From: an uncultured Solobacterium sp.
GTDB taxonomy: Bacteria > Bacillota_I > Bacilli_A > Erysipelotrichales > Erysipelotrichaceae
Direction of reading: 5' to 3'
DNA length: 64,000 nucleotides
Assembly: GCA_900543035.1 (NCBI GenBank)
Contig: UQPV01000004.1
Location: forward strand, 11,335 to 75,334
Below the pieces are notes generated by a model that saw nothing but the letters and a program-made list of their open reading frames with translations, was not told where the DNA came from and made no database searches. Both the position numbers and the translations under genes were made by a program. Every line of letters begins with the position of its first letter. Position 1 is the stretch's first letter. This document shows positions 17,475 to 25,329 of this stretch, piece after piece.

Positions 17475-19139
17475 ATGAGCAGACCAAGTGACAGAGTATT
17501 AAAAGGAGATGCCTGCGCACCGCAGCGTTCGCTGTTCTATGCGCTGGGCCTGACCCAGGAGGAGCTGGAGCGTCCGCTGATCGCCGTGGTCAGCGCCCAC
17601 AGCGAGATCGTGCCGGGACATCTGCATCTGGATAAGATCACGGATGCGGTGAAGGCCGGCATCCGCATGGCGGGCGGGACACCGATCATGGTGCCGGCCA
17701 TCGGTGTATGCGATGGTATCGCGATGGGCCATATCGGCATGAAGTATTCGCTCGCCTCCCGCGAGCTGATCGCGGACAGCGTGGAAACGATGCTCAACGC
17801 CCATGGCTTTGACGGCGCGGTGCTCGTGCCCAACTGCGATAAGATCGTGCCAGGCATGCTGATGGGGGCGCTGCGCGTCAACATCCCGGCCGTCGTCATG
17901 AGCGGCGGCGCGATGCTGCCAGGTAATGACCGCGGCAAGGACATGAGCCTTTCGACGATGTTTGAGGCCGTCGGCGCCAAGAAAGCCGGGCTGATCGATC
18001 AGGATGAGCTCACCTATATCGAGCAGAACGCCTGCCCGGGCTGCGGTTCCTGCTCCGGCATGTTCACGGCCAACTCCATGAACTGCCTGTGCGAAGTGCT
18101 GGGCATCGCCCTTCCGGGAAACGGCACCATTCCGGCCGTGTACTCCGGCCGCATGCAGCTGGCCAAGAAAGCCGGCATGGCCGTGATGGACATGGTGGAG
18201 AAGGGCATCCGGCCGCGCGACATCGTCAACGAACAGGCGCTGCGCAACGGTCTGGCCTGTGATATGGCGCTTGGCTGCTCATCCAATACCGTGCTGCATC
18301 TGCTTGCCATCGCAAAGGAAGCGCAGGTCGAGCTCGACCTCAACGTCATCAATGAGATCTCGCAGTCCACACCAAATCTGTGCAAGCTGGCCCCTGCCGG
18401 ACCGGATCATATCGTCGATCTGTATCGCGCCGGCGGTGTCCAGGCAGTGATGAAGGAGCTGCAGAAGAAAGGCCTCATCGATGATACGCTGATGACCGTC
18501 ACCGGCAAGACGATCCGGGAAAACCTGGAACAGGCAAAGAATCTCGATCATCACATCATCAAAGATATCGAGAGCCCGAATTCGCCGACCGGCGGCATCG
18601 CCGTCCTCTTTGGAAACATCGCACCGAAGGGCTGCGTCGTCAAACGCAGCGCCGTGGATCCCGCCATGCTCAAGCATACCGGCCCGGCGCGTGTCTTTGA
18701 CAGCGAGGAAGAAGCCATCGAGGCGATCTATGATGGTAAGATCGTCAAAGGGGATGTGGTGGTCATCCGCTACGAAGGGCCGAAGGGCGGTCCAGGCATG
18801 CGGGAGATGCTCAACCCGACCAGCGCGCTGGCCGGCATGAAGCTGGACAAGGATGTCGCGCTGATCACCGACGGCCGGTTCTCCGGCGCAACCAGAGGCG
18901 CGGCCATCGGCCATGTCTCTCCGGAGGCGGCATCATGCGGACCGATCGCCGTCATCCGCGAAGGCGAGCTGATCGACATCGACATCAACGCAGGAACGAT
19001 CGATCTGCGGATCAGCGAGGAAGAGATGCAGAAGCGCCTTGGCGAATGGAAGCCATTGGAGCCGAAGGTCAAGGGCGGCTGGCTGGAACGCTATGCCCGT
19101 CTGGTTTCCTCTGCCGATGAAGGCGCAGTGCTGAAATGA
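17475..19139 (+). CDS. ilvD: Dihydroxy-acid dehydratase
   Basis: IlvD dehydrates dihydroxyisovalerate and dihydroxymethylvalerate to the 2-keto acids, using an iron-sulfur cluster. Cluster cysteines appear in [12 protein letters not shown] and [19 protein letters not shown]. The C-terminal half has [21 protein letters not shown]. The 554-residue length is standard. ATG 17475 is chosen with AGGTG six bases upstream. An in-frame GTG at 17466 overlaps that site. This is the last gene of the operon. No ilvE aminotransferase or leu genes are adjacent, so the final transamination must be encoded elsewhere. Confidence 0.95.
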   Translation: MSRPSDRVLKGDACAPQRSLFYALGLTQEELERPLIAVVSAHSEIVPGHLHLDKITDAVKAGIRMAGGTPIMVPAIGVCDGIAMGHIGMKYSLASRELIADSVETMLNAHGFDGAVLVPNCDKIVPGMLMGALRVNIPAVVMSGGAMLPGNDRGKDMSLSTMFEAVGAKKAGLIDQDELTYIEQNACPGCGSCSGMFTANSMNCLCEVLGIALPGNGTIPAVYSGRMQLAKKAGMAVMDMVEKGIRPRDIVNEQALRNGLACDMALGCSSNTVLHLLAIAKEAQVELDLNVINEISQSTPNLCKLAPAGPDHIVDLYRAGGVQAVMKELQKKGLIDDTLMTVTGKTIRENLEQAKNLDHHIIKDIESPNSPTGGIAVLFGNIAPKGCVVKRSAVDPAMLKHTGPARVFDSEEEAIEAIYDGKIVKGDVVVIRYEGPKGGPGMREMLNPTSALAGMKLDKDVALITDGRFSGATRGAAIGHVSPEAASCGPIAVIREGELIDIDINAGTIDLRISEEEMQKRLGEWKPLEPKVKGGWLERYARLVSSADEGAVLK

Positions 19140-19145
19140 CCGATC

Positions 19146-19174
19146 AGGGGCAGTCACGCAGACTGCCTCTTTTT
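19146..19174 (+). terminator. Terminator of the ilv operon
   Basis: AGGGGCAGTC-ACGCA-GACTGCCTCT (19146-19170) forms a 10-bp stem with one G-T pair, and the T run covers 19170-19174. Confidence 0.8.
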
Positions 19175-19268
19175 CTGTTGAAAAGATTCATCAGAAGTTC
19201 AGAATGAACGGTTTACAAAATTGCGGACCGGCTTTAAGATAAAGATATTTGAAAGGCGGAAAGACAAG

Positions 19269-19904
19269 ATGAGACGTGAGGGATTTCTAGTCGTGGCATT
19301 GAGCGCGGCACTGTGCGGATGCAGCGGGGAAGTACAGGAGCAGCCGGCAGCGGCGGCCGATTATGAAGGCTATGCGGCAGTGATCGCACAGCTGGATGAG
19401 GTGCAGAGCTATCGGGTGAGCACGGTTTCCACAGACGAAGACTACGGGGAAGATTATGCTTATGAAGAGCGCAGCGAGACAACGGTGAGCGTGGGCGAAG
19501 AAGGAGACAGCGCGAGCGAGACGACGATGTCGTATCATGTGTATGAAGATGGGACGAGCAAAGACGTGACCTGCAGTTCTTCAGAGCTGGAAGGCAGCGG
19601 TCAGGAAGAGAGCTGCGCGCTCGTGCATTCCTATGAAAACGGTGTCCGGACATACAGTGACGGCTACGAGGACGAGACGGCACAGCGCATGTCCCAGCAG
19701 TATTTCATGATGATGGATAATTTGGAAGATGCGCAGTTCACGCTGGAAGGCGACACCTGGACGATCAGCGGGGAGAGCGATGCGGGCAATGCATATACCG
19801 CGACGCTGCGCGTCGACGAGGATGGCATGCCGAAGATCTTTACGTATGCTTATGACGGCCTGGGACTGAGCATGGAACGGACGATTTCTGACATTGTCCG
19901 CTAG
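19269..19904 (+). CDS. Putative lipoprotein of unknown function
   Basis: The 211-residue product begins MRREGFLVVALSAAL and continues to a CGC lipobox, so it is probably exported and lipid-anchored. The mature part is very acidic and Ser/Thr/Tyr-rich and has no motif I recognise. Its length and low-complexity acidic character resemble DUF6612-like or outer-surface carrier-type lipoproteins, but that is only an impression. AAAGGCGG lies 9-10 bases before ATG 19269. The frame is open upstream to 19221, but the signal sequence defines the start. No clear terminator follows. The next gene has its own promoter. Confidence 0.7.
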   Translation: MRREGFLVVALSAALCGCSGEVQEQPAAAADYEGYAAVIAQLDEVQSYRVSTVSTDEDYGEDYAYEERSETTVSVGEEGDSASETTMSYHVYEDGTSKDVTCSSSELEGSGQEESCALVHSYENGVRTYSDGYEDETAQRMSQQYFMMMDNLEDAQFTLEGDTWTISGESDAGNAYTATLRVDEDGMPKIFTYAYDGLGLSMERTISDIVR

Positions 19905-19971
19905 CTTGGACACGATCTTTACCGTGTTGATCAGCCTGATGCCGTCTTCAGCGCTTCTTTGCGAGAGAAGA

Positions 19972-20000
19972 TTGACAGCGTGCTGTGCACTGTCTATAAT
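19972..20000 (+). promoter_or_regulatory. Consensus promoter of the marR-yczE-GNAT group
   Basis: TTGACA (19972-19977), exactly 17 bases, TATAAT (19995-20000): both hexamers are perfect consensus, so this is expected to be strong unless repressed. Confidence 0.9.
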
Positions 20001-20002
20001 TA

Positions 20003-20016
20003 GTTTGAATTCAAAC
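20003..20016 (+). promoter_or_regulatory. Palindromic operator, probably for the MarR protein
   Basis: GTTTGAATTCAAAC is a perfect 14-bp palindrome lying two bases after the -10, over the expected transcription start. MarR proteins usually repress their own promoter from such sites. Confidence 0.75.
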
Positions 20017-20032
20017 AAAAAGGAGGGACAGG

Positions 20033-20458
20033 ATGCTGGAAGAAGAATTGCATTTTCAATTGCTGAGGAGCTTTCACTTCAGCAACCGCGCCATCGTTGC
20101 GCAGACGTCTCAGCTGAAGCTGATGCCGGGACAGCCGAAGATCCTGCTGTATCTGCTTGAGCATGATGGGGCGATGGCCAGGGAGATCACTGAGGGATGT
20201 GTGCTGGACAAATCGACGGTGACATCGCTGCTGGCCAGGATGGCACAGCTGGGGCTGATCGTCCGCCGTCCTCATGAGCGCGACCGGCGCGCCGCCATGA
20301 CCTATCTTACGGAAAAAGGGCGTGCGCTCGCCGAAGAAGTCCATGACATCTGCCGGCGCAGCGATGAGCGTGCACTGCGCGGCATCGATGCGCAGGAACG
20401 TCAGACGCTGGTGCGTTTGCTCAGACAGGTCAGCGCCAATCTGGAGGAGCCGGCATGA
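20033..20458 (+). CDS. MarR-family transcriptional regulator
   Basis: This is a 141-residue winged-helix regulator, presumably a dimer. The recognition helix and wing are seen in DKSTVTSLLARMAQLGLIVRR followed (after PHE) by RDRRAAMTYLTEKG, the MarR DxRxxxxxLTxxG signature. There are no cysteines near the N terminus, which argues against the OhrR redox type. One Cys lies in the helix before the recognition helix. AAGGAGGGACAGG precedes ATG 20033. The stop codon overlaps the start of the next gene (ATGA), so it is co-transcribed with the YczE-like membrane protein and likely controls it. Confidence 0.9.
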   Translation: MLEEELHFQLLRSFHFSNRAIVAQTSQLKLMPGQPKILLYLLEHDGAMAREITEGCVLDKSTVTSLLARMAQLGLIVRRPHERDRRAAMTYLTEKGRALAEEVHDICRRSDERALRGIDAQERQTLVRLLRQVSANLEEPA

Positions 20459-21105
20459 GCCGCCAGATTGAGAGGCTGGTCTGGTTTTCGGCCGGGATCC
20501 TCATCAACTCCTTTGGCATCGTGCTGATCACCAAAGGAGCCTTAGGCACTTCGCAGATCTCCAGCATCCCGTATGTGCTCAGCCTGCAGATGCCTTTCAT
20601 CAGCTTTGGCATGTTCTCATTCATCATGAACATGGTGTATATCGTCTTGCAGGCCCTGCTGCTCAGGAGACAGTTCAAGCCGATCCAGCTGCTGCAGATC
20701 GTGGTGAATGTCGTGTTCAGCGCCAGCATCGATGTCTTCATGGCGATGCTTTCGTTCTATGCGCCGCAGCAGCTGTTCACCCGTGTGCTCAGCGCCATCG
20801 CCGGCTGCATCGTGCTCGCTTTCGGCATCAGCGTCGAAGTGGCGCCGGATCTCATCATGGTGCCTGGTGAAGGCATCGTCGCCGCCATCAGCAAAGTCAG
20901 CGGAAGGCGCTTCGGCAGTGTCAAGGTCGTGTTCGATGTGACGCTCATCCTCATCGCGGCGTTGCTGTCGTGGCTGTTTTTCGGCAATATCGTCGGCGTG
21001 GGCGTCGGGACGCTGCTCTCTGCCGTCAGCGTCGGCCAGTTCGTCAATCTCATCAACCGCCATGTGCCGCTGCTTCAGCATATCCGGGCACTGGCCGAAG
21101 AATAG
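20455..21105 (+). CDS. YczE/YitT-type integral membrane protein
   Basis: The 216-residue product has five or six hydrophobic spans. The N terminus (FSAGILINSFGIVLITKGALG followed by TSQISSIPYVLS) and GFxxGEGIV-like VAPDLIMVPGEGIVAAIS are typical of the YczE/DUF6198 group related to YitT. Function in general is unknown. The B. subtilis member was linked to surfactin production. Here the gene is translationally coupled to a MarR regulator (ATGA overlap) and followed 14 bases later by an acetyltransferase, which suggests an efflux or stress-response unit. Confidence 0.8.
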   Translation: MSRQIERLVWFSAGILINSFGIVLITKGALGTSQISSIPYVLSLQMPFISFGMFSFIMNMVYIVLQALLLRRQFKPIQLLQIVVNVVFSASIDVFMAMLSFYAPQQLFTRVLSAIAGCIVLAFGISVEVAPDLIMVPGEGIVAAISKVSGRRFGSVKVVFDVTLILIAALLSWLFFGNIVGVGVGTLLSAVSVGQFVNLINRHVPLLQHIRALAEE

Positions 21106-21119
21106 AAAGGGTGTCATTT

Positions 21120-21590
21120 ATGAAGATCAGAAGAGCGCAGATCAAGGATATGGAACGCATCGATGAGCTGCTCATGCAAGTGGCGATGGTCCATCACCGC
21201 GGCCGTCCGGATCTGTTCAAGTATGGAACAAGAAAATATACCGATGAGCAGCTGAAAGCGATCATCGGTGATGATGAGCGGCCGATCCTGGCTGCGGTGG
21301 ATGAAGAAGACCGACTGCTGGGCTATGCGTTCTGCATCTTCCAGCAGCACATCGGCGACAATATCCTGACCGACATCAAGACATTATACATCGATGATCT
21401 GTGCGTAGATGAAAAGTTGCGCGGCCAGCACATCGGATCAGCGCTGTACGAGGCCGCCAAGCAGTACGCCAGAGCGCATGGCTGTTACAACCTCACGCTC
21501 AATGTGTGGAGCTGCAACGAAGCAGCGATGAAGTTTTACGAATCCTGCGGCCTGAAACCGCAGAAGGTCGGCATGGAGACCATATTATAA
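21120..21590 (+). CDS. GNAT-family N-acetyltransferase
   Basis: The 156-residue product fits one GNAT domain: IDDLCVDEKLRGQHIGSAL is the acetyl-CoA binding motif A (R/QxxGxG/A, here RGQHIG), and NVWSCNEAAMKFYESCGL is motif B. The substrate cannot be told. The frame is open far upstream (to 20970) but overlaps yczE there. ATG 21120 with AAAGGGTG fits the domain start. It is the last gene of the MarR group. The IS element begins 55 bases downstream. Confidence 0.88.
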   Translation: MKIRRAQIKDMERIDELLMQVAMVHHRGRPDLFKYGTRKYTDEQLKAIIGDDERPILAAVDEEDRLLGYAFCIFQQHIGDNILTDIKTLYIDDLCVDEKLRGQHIGSALYEAAKQYARAHGCYNLTLNVWSCNEAAMKFYESCGLKPQKVGMETIL

Positions 21591-21636
21591 AGAATGAGCC
21601 GCAGGAATCTGATCCGGTCCCTGTCAAGTGGACACA

Positions 21637-21645
21637 TTAAATAAG
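21637..21645 (+). repeat. Left target-site duplication of the ISAs1-type element
   Basis: TTAAATAAG abuts the left inverted repeat and is repeated exactly at 22824-22832. Its 9-bp length fits the 8-10 bp known for ISAs1. Confidence 0.85.
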
Positions 21646-22823
21646 CACGCAAATCAATTTTCCAAAAAGCCAAAAAGATGATACAGTAAATGCATGAAGA
21701 AAAATGGAATTACAGAGTACTTTGAAGAAGTAGAAACAGAAGAAGAATACAACGGATATTTTTGCCGTATCCCCGATGTCATCACGATCGTCATCTTAGG
21801 CAGCATGTGCGGTTTGCGAAATATAAGCCAGATTCATCAGTGGGCCGCAAGCGACAGAGTAAGCAGCTTTTTGAAGGAGCGTTTTGGAATTGAACATGTA
21901 CCCTGCTATTACTGGATCCTCTGCATGCTGAAGATGATCAAAACGGAAACGCTCAATGAGTGCTTCATGAATTGGGTCGTTTCATTTCTGCCTGAAAAAG
22001 TAAGAGATCTGACCATCTCGCTTGATGGAAAGACCATTTGTTCGACAAATCGGATATCGAAAATGGACAGCCCCCTGCATATCATCAGTGCGCAGATTTC
22101 TGAACTCGGCCTCACGTTGGCGCAGCGGAGCACGGATGAGAAAAGCAATGAGATCCCGGCAGTACAGGAGTTATTGAATGCATTGCATATCGAAGGCCAG
22201 ATGATCACAGCAGATGCGATGAATTGTCAGAAGGAAACAGCCAAGATCATCGTAGAACAGAAAGCCGATTATCTGTTATGCGCAAAAGATAACCAACCAG
22301 CATTGAAAAAGGATATCGAAGCATACGTACAAGATAAAGAACTGCGTGAGAAGATGGATGCGCTGGTGAAGACAGAAAAGAATTACGGACGAATAGAGAC
22401 GAGAAGCGCGTATGTGACATCAGATATCGAATGGTTGGAACAAGGAAAAAACTGGAAGAATCTGAAGAGCATAGGAGCGATCCATACAGAATTTAAAAGC
22501 GCGAAAGGGCAGAGCAGCGAGTGGCATTACTATATAAGCAGTCGGGACTTAAGTGCGAAAGAACTGTTGCATCATGCGCGCATGGAATGGTCGGTAGAAA
22601 CGATGCACTGGCTGTTGGACGTACATTTTGAAGAAGATTGGTGCCGGATAGAAGATAAGAAGGTGCAGCAGCACCTGAATATGTTCAGGAAAGCAGCGAT
22701 CAATCTGATCAAACAGTATAAGACAAGGAGCAAATCAAAGAAGCCGATCTCTCATATCATGCTAGAATGTTTGATCGATGATTCGGTTATTTTAAAGGTC
22801 ATTTCTGAAAATTGATTTGCGTG
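21646..22823 (+). mobile_element. Complete ISAs1-family insertion sequence (1,178 bp)
   Basis: The ends carry a perfect 17-bp inverted repeat: CACGCAAATCAATTTTC at 21646-21662 and its complement at 22807-22823. Both ends abut an identical 9-bp direct repeat, TTAAATAAG. The single transposase gene fills the element. Intact gene, perfect ends and a perfect target duplication indicate a recent insertion. Confidence 0.9.
21694..22815 (+). CDS. ISAs1-family transposase
   Basis: This is a DDE transposase of 373 residues. The catalytic triad is visible as SLDGKT, then TADAMNCQ, then RMEWSVETMHWLLDV, the family's signature E region. The N-terminal DDE_Tnp_1-associated segment is seen in PDVITIVILGSMCGLRN. 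The reading frame is intact. It ends inside the right inverted repeat. Codon use and AT content differ from the flanking GC-rich genes, as expected for a mobile gene. The ribosome site is weak, which is common for transposases. Confidence 0.93.
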   Translation: MKKNGITEYFEEVETEEEYNGYFCRIPDVITIVILGSMCGLRNISQIHQWAASDRVSSFLKERFGIEHVPCYYWILCMLKMIKTETLNECFMNWVVSFLPEKVRDLTISLDGKTICSTNRISKMDSPLHIISAQISELGLTLAQRSTDEKSNEIPAVQELLNALHIEGQMITADAMNCQKETAKIIVEQKADYLLCAKDNQPALKKDIEAYVQDKELREKMDALVKTEKNYGRIETRSAYVTSDIEWLEQGKNWKNLKSIGAIHTEFKSAKGQSSEWHYYISSRDLSAKELLHHARMEWSVETMHWLLDVHFEEDWCRIEDKKVQQHLNMFRKAAINLIKQYKTRSKSKKPISHIMLECLIDDSVILKVISEN

Positions 22824-22832
22824 TTAAATAAG
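22824..22832 (+). repeat. Right target-site duplication of the ISAs1-type element
   Basis: This exact copy of the left TTAAATAAG abuts the right inverted repeat. Confidence 0.85.
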
Positions 22833-22844
22833 TGAAATGAATTA

Positions 22845-22874
22845 CCCAATTGGCATCATGCTGATTGGGTTTTA
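22845..22874 (+). terminator. Terminator downstream of the IS
   Basis: ACCCAAT (22845-22851) pairs with ATTGGGT (22865-22871), and TTTTATTG follows. It would end transcripts leaving the transposase or the older gene the IS entered. Confidence 0.65.
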
Positions 22875-22963
22875 TTGTTTAAACATTCCGCATAGCGCAA
22901 GCCGCAGATATGATGGAAAAACATAGGAATGTCTGTATTTGCATATTTAATATAGATAAATTT

Positions 22964-22973
22964 AAAAGTTTAT
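22964..22973 (+). repeat. Left target duplication of the MITE-like element
   Basis: AAAAGTTTAT is repeated exactly at 23104-23113, immediately outside the inverted ends. Confidence 0.75.
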
Positions 22974-23103
22974 GTGAGTACCCATCTGGGGGCCCTTGTT
23001 AGCTTAGAACAATTACAGAGTTTTAAATAAGACTAATAAGTCGTACATTTTAACCGTTTATTTCATTGATAATACTACCTAGGGTACTTAACTGGATACT
23101 CAC
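22974..23103. mobile_element. 130-bp non-coding MITE-like element
   Basis: The segment begins GTGAGTACCCA and ends TGGATACTCAC. The outer seven bases are perfect inverted repeats, with partial matching over the next seven (GTGAGTAyCCA). It is flanked on both sides by the same 10-bp sequence AAAAGTTTAT, so removing it restores one continuous site. It has no open frame. This is the structure of a small non-autonomous transposon. The family of its parent element is not recognisable to me. The ISAs1 ends here are different. Confidence 0.7.
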
Positions 23104-23113
23104 AAAAGTTTAT
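23104..23113 (+). repeat. Right target duplication of the MITE-like element
   Basis: This is the second exact copy of AAAAGTTTAT, adjacent to the right inverted end. Confidence 0.75.
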
Positions 23114-23126
23114 AATATTAGTATCG

Positions 23127-23372
23127 AAGTATTCGCTGGGGATGAAGCAAAAGTTGAGATTGATCCAGGCAATCATGGAGAAGCCTAGATATATCATCCT
23201 GTATGAACCGTTTGACGCGTTGGACAATAAGATGAAGGGCACGGCGAAAGATCTGCTGGAAGAAGCTGTGCGAGAAGGAGCAACGCTGATCTTTACCAGC
23301 CATGACCCTGATGCGAGGGAATTCGCGGATGTTGCTTTGCAGATCGAAAACAGGGGGTTGGTCAAGAGATGA
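23127..23372 (+). pseudogene. 5'-truncated ABC transporter ATPase remnant
   Basis: The frame starts in mid-domain at KYSLGMKQKLRLIQA, the ABC signature region, and runs to a stop at 23372. The Walker A half (about 120 residues) is missing. Only the MITE-like element and AT-rich DNA lie upstream. Walker B is also damaged: the position of the catalytic Asp is Tyr in YIILYEPFDALD. The downstream His loop (FTSHD) survives. It is clearly related to the ATPase at 49.7-50.4 kb, which has KYSLGMKQKMRLIQA and ILILDEPFDALD. It is therefore a decayed copy of the same kind of transporter. Confidence 0.8.
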
Positions 23373-23487
23373 GCAAAGCATTTGCAAAGAAGGAGGATGT
23401 CCGTGCATAGGACATCAGCAGGCTGACAGCGAATCAGAGTCCCTGTCGGAATAAGTCTGATATCTCCTTCGATCGATGAAAAGCATG

Positions 23488-23526
23488 AAAAAATTCTGCA
23501 AGCGCATGGCCTGCAGAATTTTTTTT
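23488..23526. terminator. Bidirectional terminator, end of the CBS-PPase gene
   Basis: AAAAAATTCTGCA (23488-23500) pairs with TGCAGAATTTTTT (23512-23524) with T runs on either strand. It ends the minus-strand pyrophosphatase gene and any plus-strand read-through. Confidence 0.85.
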
Positions 23527-23537
23527 ACGTTAAGCTT

Positions 23538-25178
23538 TCATCCCGCAGAGTTGATGATGGCGCGGGATAGCAGCGGCACGATCTGATTCTTACGGGAGAG
23601 GATGTCTTCCTGGAAGCTGTGTGCGCCGTGATGGTTGGGGAATGCTTCGGTCACGATCTCGCTGAGCGGGCCGGACGCATAGAAGATGGAGCCGTTTTCC
23701 AGGATGCTGGTAAAGGCAGCGACGAACAGGTCCAGTTCTTTGTCGATGGCGAAGCTGTTCATCTCTTGCTGCAGCTCATCTTCGATGCTGTGTACCTCAT
23801 CGACCGCCGAGATGATGATCTGGGCGATCATGACCTTGTGAGAATCGATCTGGAATGTCTTGACATCCTGGGTGATCAGTTCCTGTACGCTCTTCTGCGA
23901 GATGTTGGAGCTGACGCGGAACATCTCTGAAGCAAAGGCATCGATGTCCAGGTCGGCGATATGTGCCAGCGTCTTGGCTAGACCGATGTCTTTGGGCGTC
24001 GTGGTCGGGGAGCGGAACTTCAGCGTATCCGAGAGGATCGCGCCCAGCAGCAGGCCCGCCACATTCTTGGGGATGTCCATCTGGTTTTCCATATAGATGG
24101 AGGTGATGATGGATGCCGTGGAACCGATGATCTCATTGCGGAAGGAGATCGGCCGGCTGGTGGCGATATCGCAGATGCGGTGATGATCGATGATCTCCAG
24201 CAGATCGGCCTTTTCCACGCCTTTGACCGACTGGGCGTACTCATTGTGATCGACCAGGATCACCTGTTTGTTGCGATAGTCGAGGATATGATAGCGGGAA
24301 AGGTATCCGCGCAGATAGTTGTTGTTGTCGATGACCGGGTAGCTGCGGTAACGGCTCTTCAGCATCTTCTTTCCGACATCTTCGACGAATTCGTCCATAT
24401 TGAAGCTGACCAGCGTTTTCAGCATGATCAGCCGCACCGGCGGCGCGAAATACAGATAACGGGAAGTGTTCATCGTGCCGTGTCCGGAGATGATGATCGG
24501 GCAGTGATGCGCTTTGGCCAGCTCGATGACTTCCGGCGCGATCTCCTTTGTCCAAACGACGACCAGGATGCCGGCCCCTTTGCGGATGGCGGCCTTCTGC
24601 GCCTCGGTGTCATTGCCCAGCATGACCAGCCGGTCGCGGATGTCATAGTCGTTGAGCCCGGTCTCTGTCATGGCGATGATGCTGACCTTGCCGTTGAAGT
24701 GATATTCTTCATCGCGGTAGGCGAAGAAGCCGCGGATGGTCTTGGCGATGTAATCCAGCGGAGTATCCTTGAGCAGCTGGATGGCGGCGGCGGTATCGCC
24801 CAATCCGACGCGGGAGAGGTCGCTGCGGGTCACCATGCCCAGCAGCTGTCCCTTCTGGTTGACGACGCCGTAAGACTGCTTGTTGTTCTGCTTCATCAGC
24901 TGCAGCGTCTCATAGATCGTCGTTTCCGGCGTGATGGTCAGCGGCGGGTCCATGTCGATCTCTTTTATCGTGGCCCGGGCATCCTCGAACAGCATCGGTT
25001 CTTCAAAGCCGAAGCGCTCCAGCAGCCAGCGCGTCTCCGTATTGATCGGACCGAGCCGGCAAGGGACGGCGTTGATGCCCTTGCGGCGCTGCAGCAGTGC
25101 ATAGGCGATGGCCGACGCGATCGAGTCCGTGTCCGGATGACGGTGCCCGGTGATGTACACAGTTTTCTGTCGTTCCAT
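23538..25178 (-). CDS. ppaC: Family II (DHH) manganese-dependent inorganic pyrophosphatase with inserted CBS/DRTGG regulatory domains
   Basis: The enzyme hydrolyses pyrophosphate in the cytosol. The N-terminal DHH domain starts with ITGHRHPDTDS (metal ligands) and resumes with ILVDHNEYAQS and IIDHHRICDIA. The C-terminal DHHA2 domain lies around residues 420-546. Between them, from about residue 60 to 300, sit two CBS motifs (VVNQKGQLLGMVTRSDLSRV and YPVIDNNNYLRGYLSRY) around a DRTGG-like segment. This is the CBS-PPase layout, regulated by adenine nucleotides. The 546-residue length matches. GAGGAGG precedes ATG 25178 on the minus strand. A separate small family I-like protein is at 44.4 kb. 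Confidence 0.93.
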   Translation of the reverse strand: MERQKTVYITGHRHPDTDSIASAIAYALLQRRKGINAVPCRLGPINTETRWLLERFGFEEPMLFEDARATIKEIDMDPPLTITPETTIYETLQLMKQNNKQSYGVVNQKGQLLGMVTRSDLSRVGLGDTAAAIQLLKDTPLDYIAKTIRGFFAYRDEEYHFNGKVSIIAMTETGLNDYDIRDRLVMLGNDTEAQKAAIRKGAGILVVVWTKEIAPEVIELAKAHHCPIIISGHGTMNTSRYLYFAPPVRLIMLKTLVSFNMDEFVEDVGKKMLKSRYRSYPVIDNNNYLRGYLSRYHILDYRNKQVILVDHNEYAQSVKGVEKADLLEIIDHHRICDIATSRPISFRNEIIGSTASIITSIYMENQMDIPKNVAGLLLGAILSDTLKFRSPTTTPKDIGLAKTLAHIADLDIDAFASEMFRVSSNISQKSVQELITQDVKTFQIDSHKVMIAQIIISAVDEVHSIEDELQQEMNSFAIDKELDLFVAAFTSILENGSIFYASGPLSEIVTEAFPNHHGAHSFQEDILSRKNQIVPLLSRAIINSAG

Positions 25179-25224
25179 GTTTCCTCCTCGATGCCATGAT
25201 CATGGCACCCCTTACATTGATTTC

Positions 25225-25253
25225 ATTTTAACCCGTTTCCTGCCGCATTTCAA
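25225..25253 (-). promoter_or_regulatory. Promoter of the CBS-PPase gene
   Basis: On the minus strand TTGAAA (25253-25248), 17 bases, TAAAAT (25230-25225). Confidence 0.7.
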
Positions 25254-25329
25254 GGAATTCATCCTGGCGGCATAACCCGTGCGTGAACAGCCATACTAAA
25301 CGATGAATGAACATGGTGGAGGGATCCAG

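Noticed and set aside
21615-21636. CTGTCAAGTGGACAC left of the ISAs1 element as the end of a second insertion sequence
   Set aside because: No matching inverted end or transposase remnant was found on the other side, so it cannot be supported.
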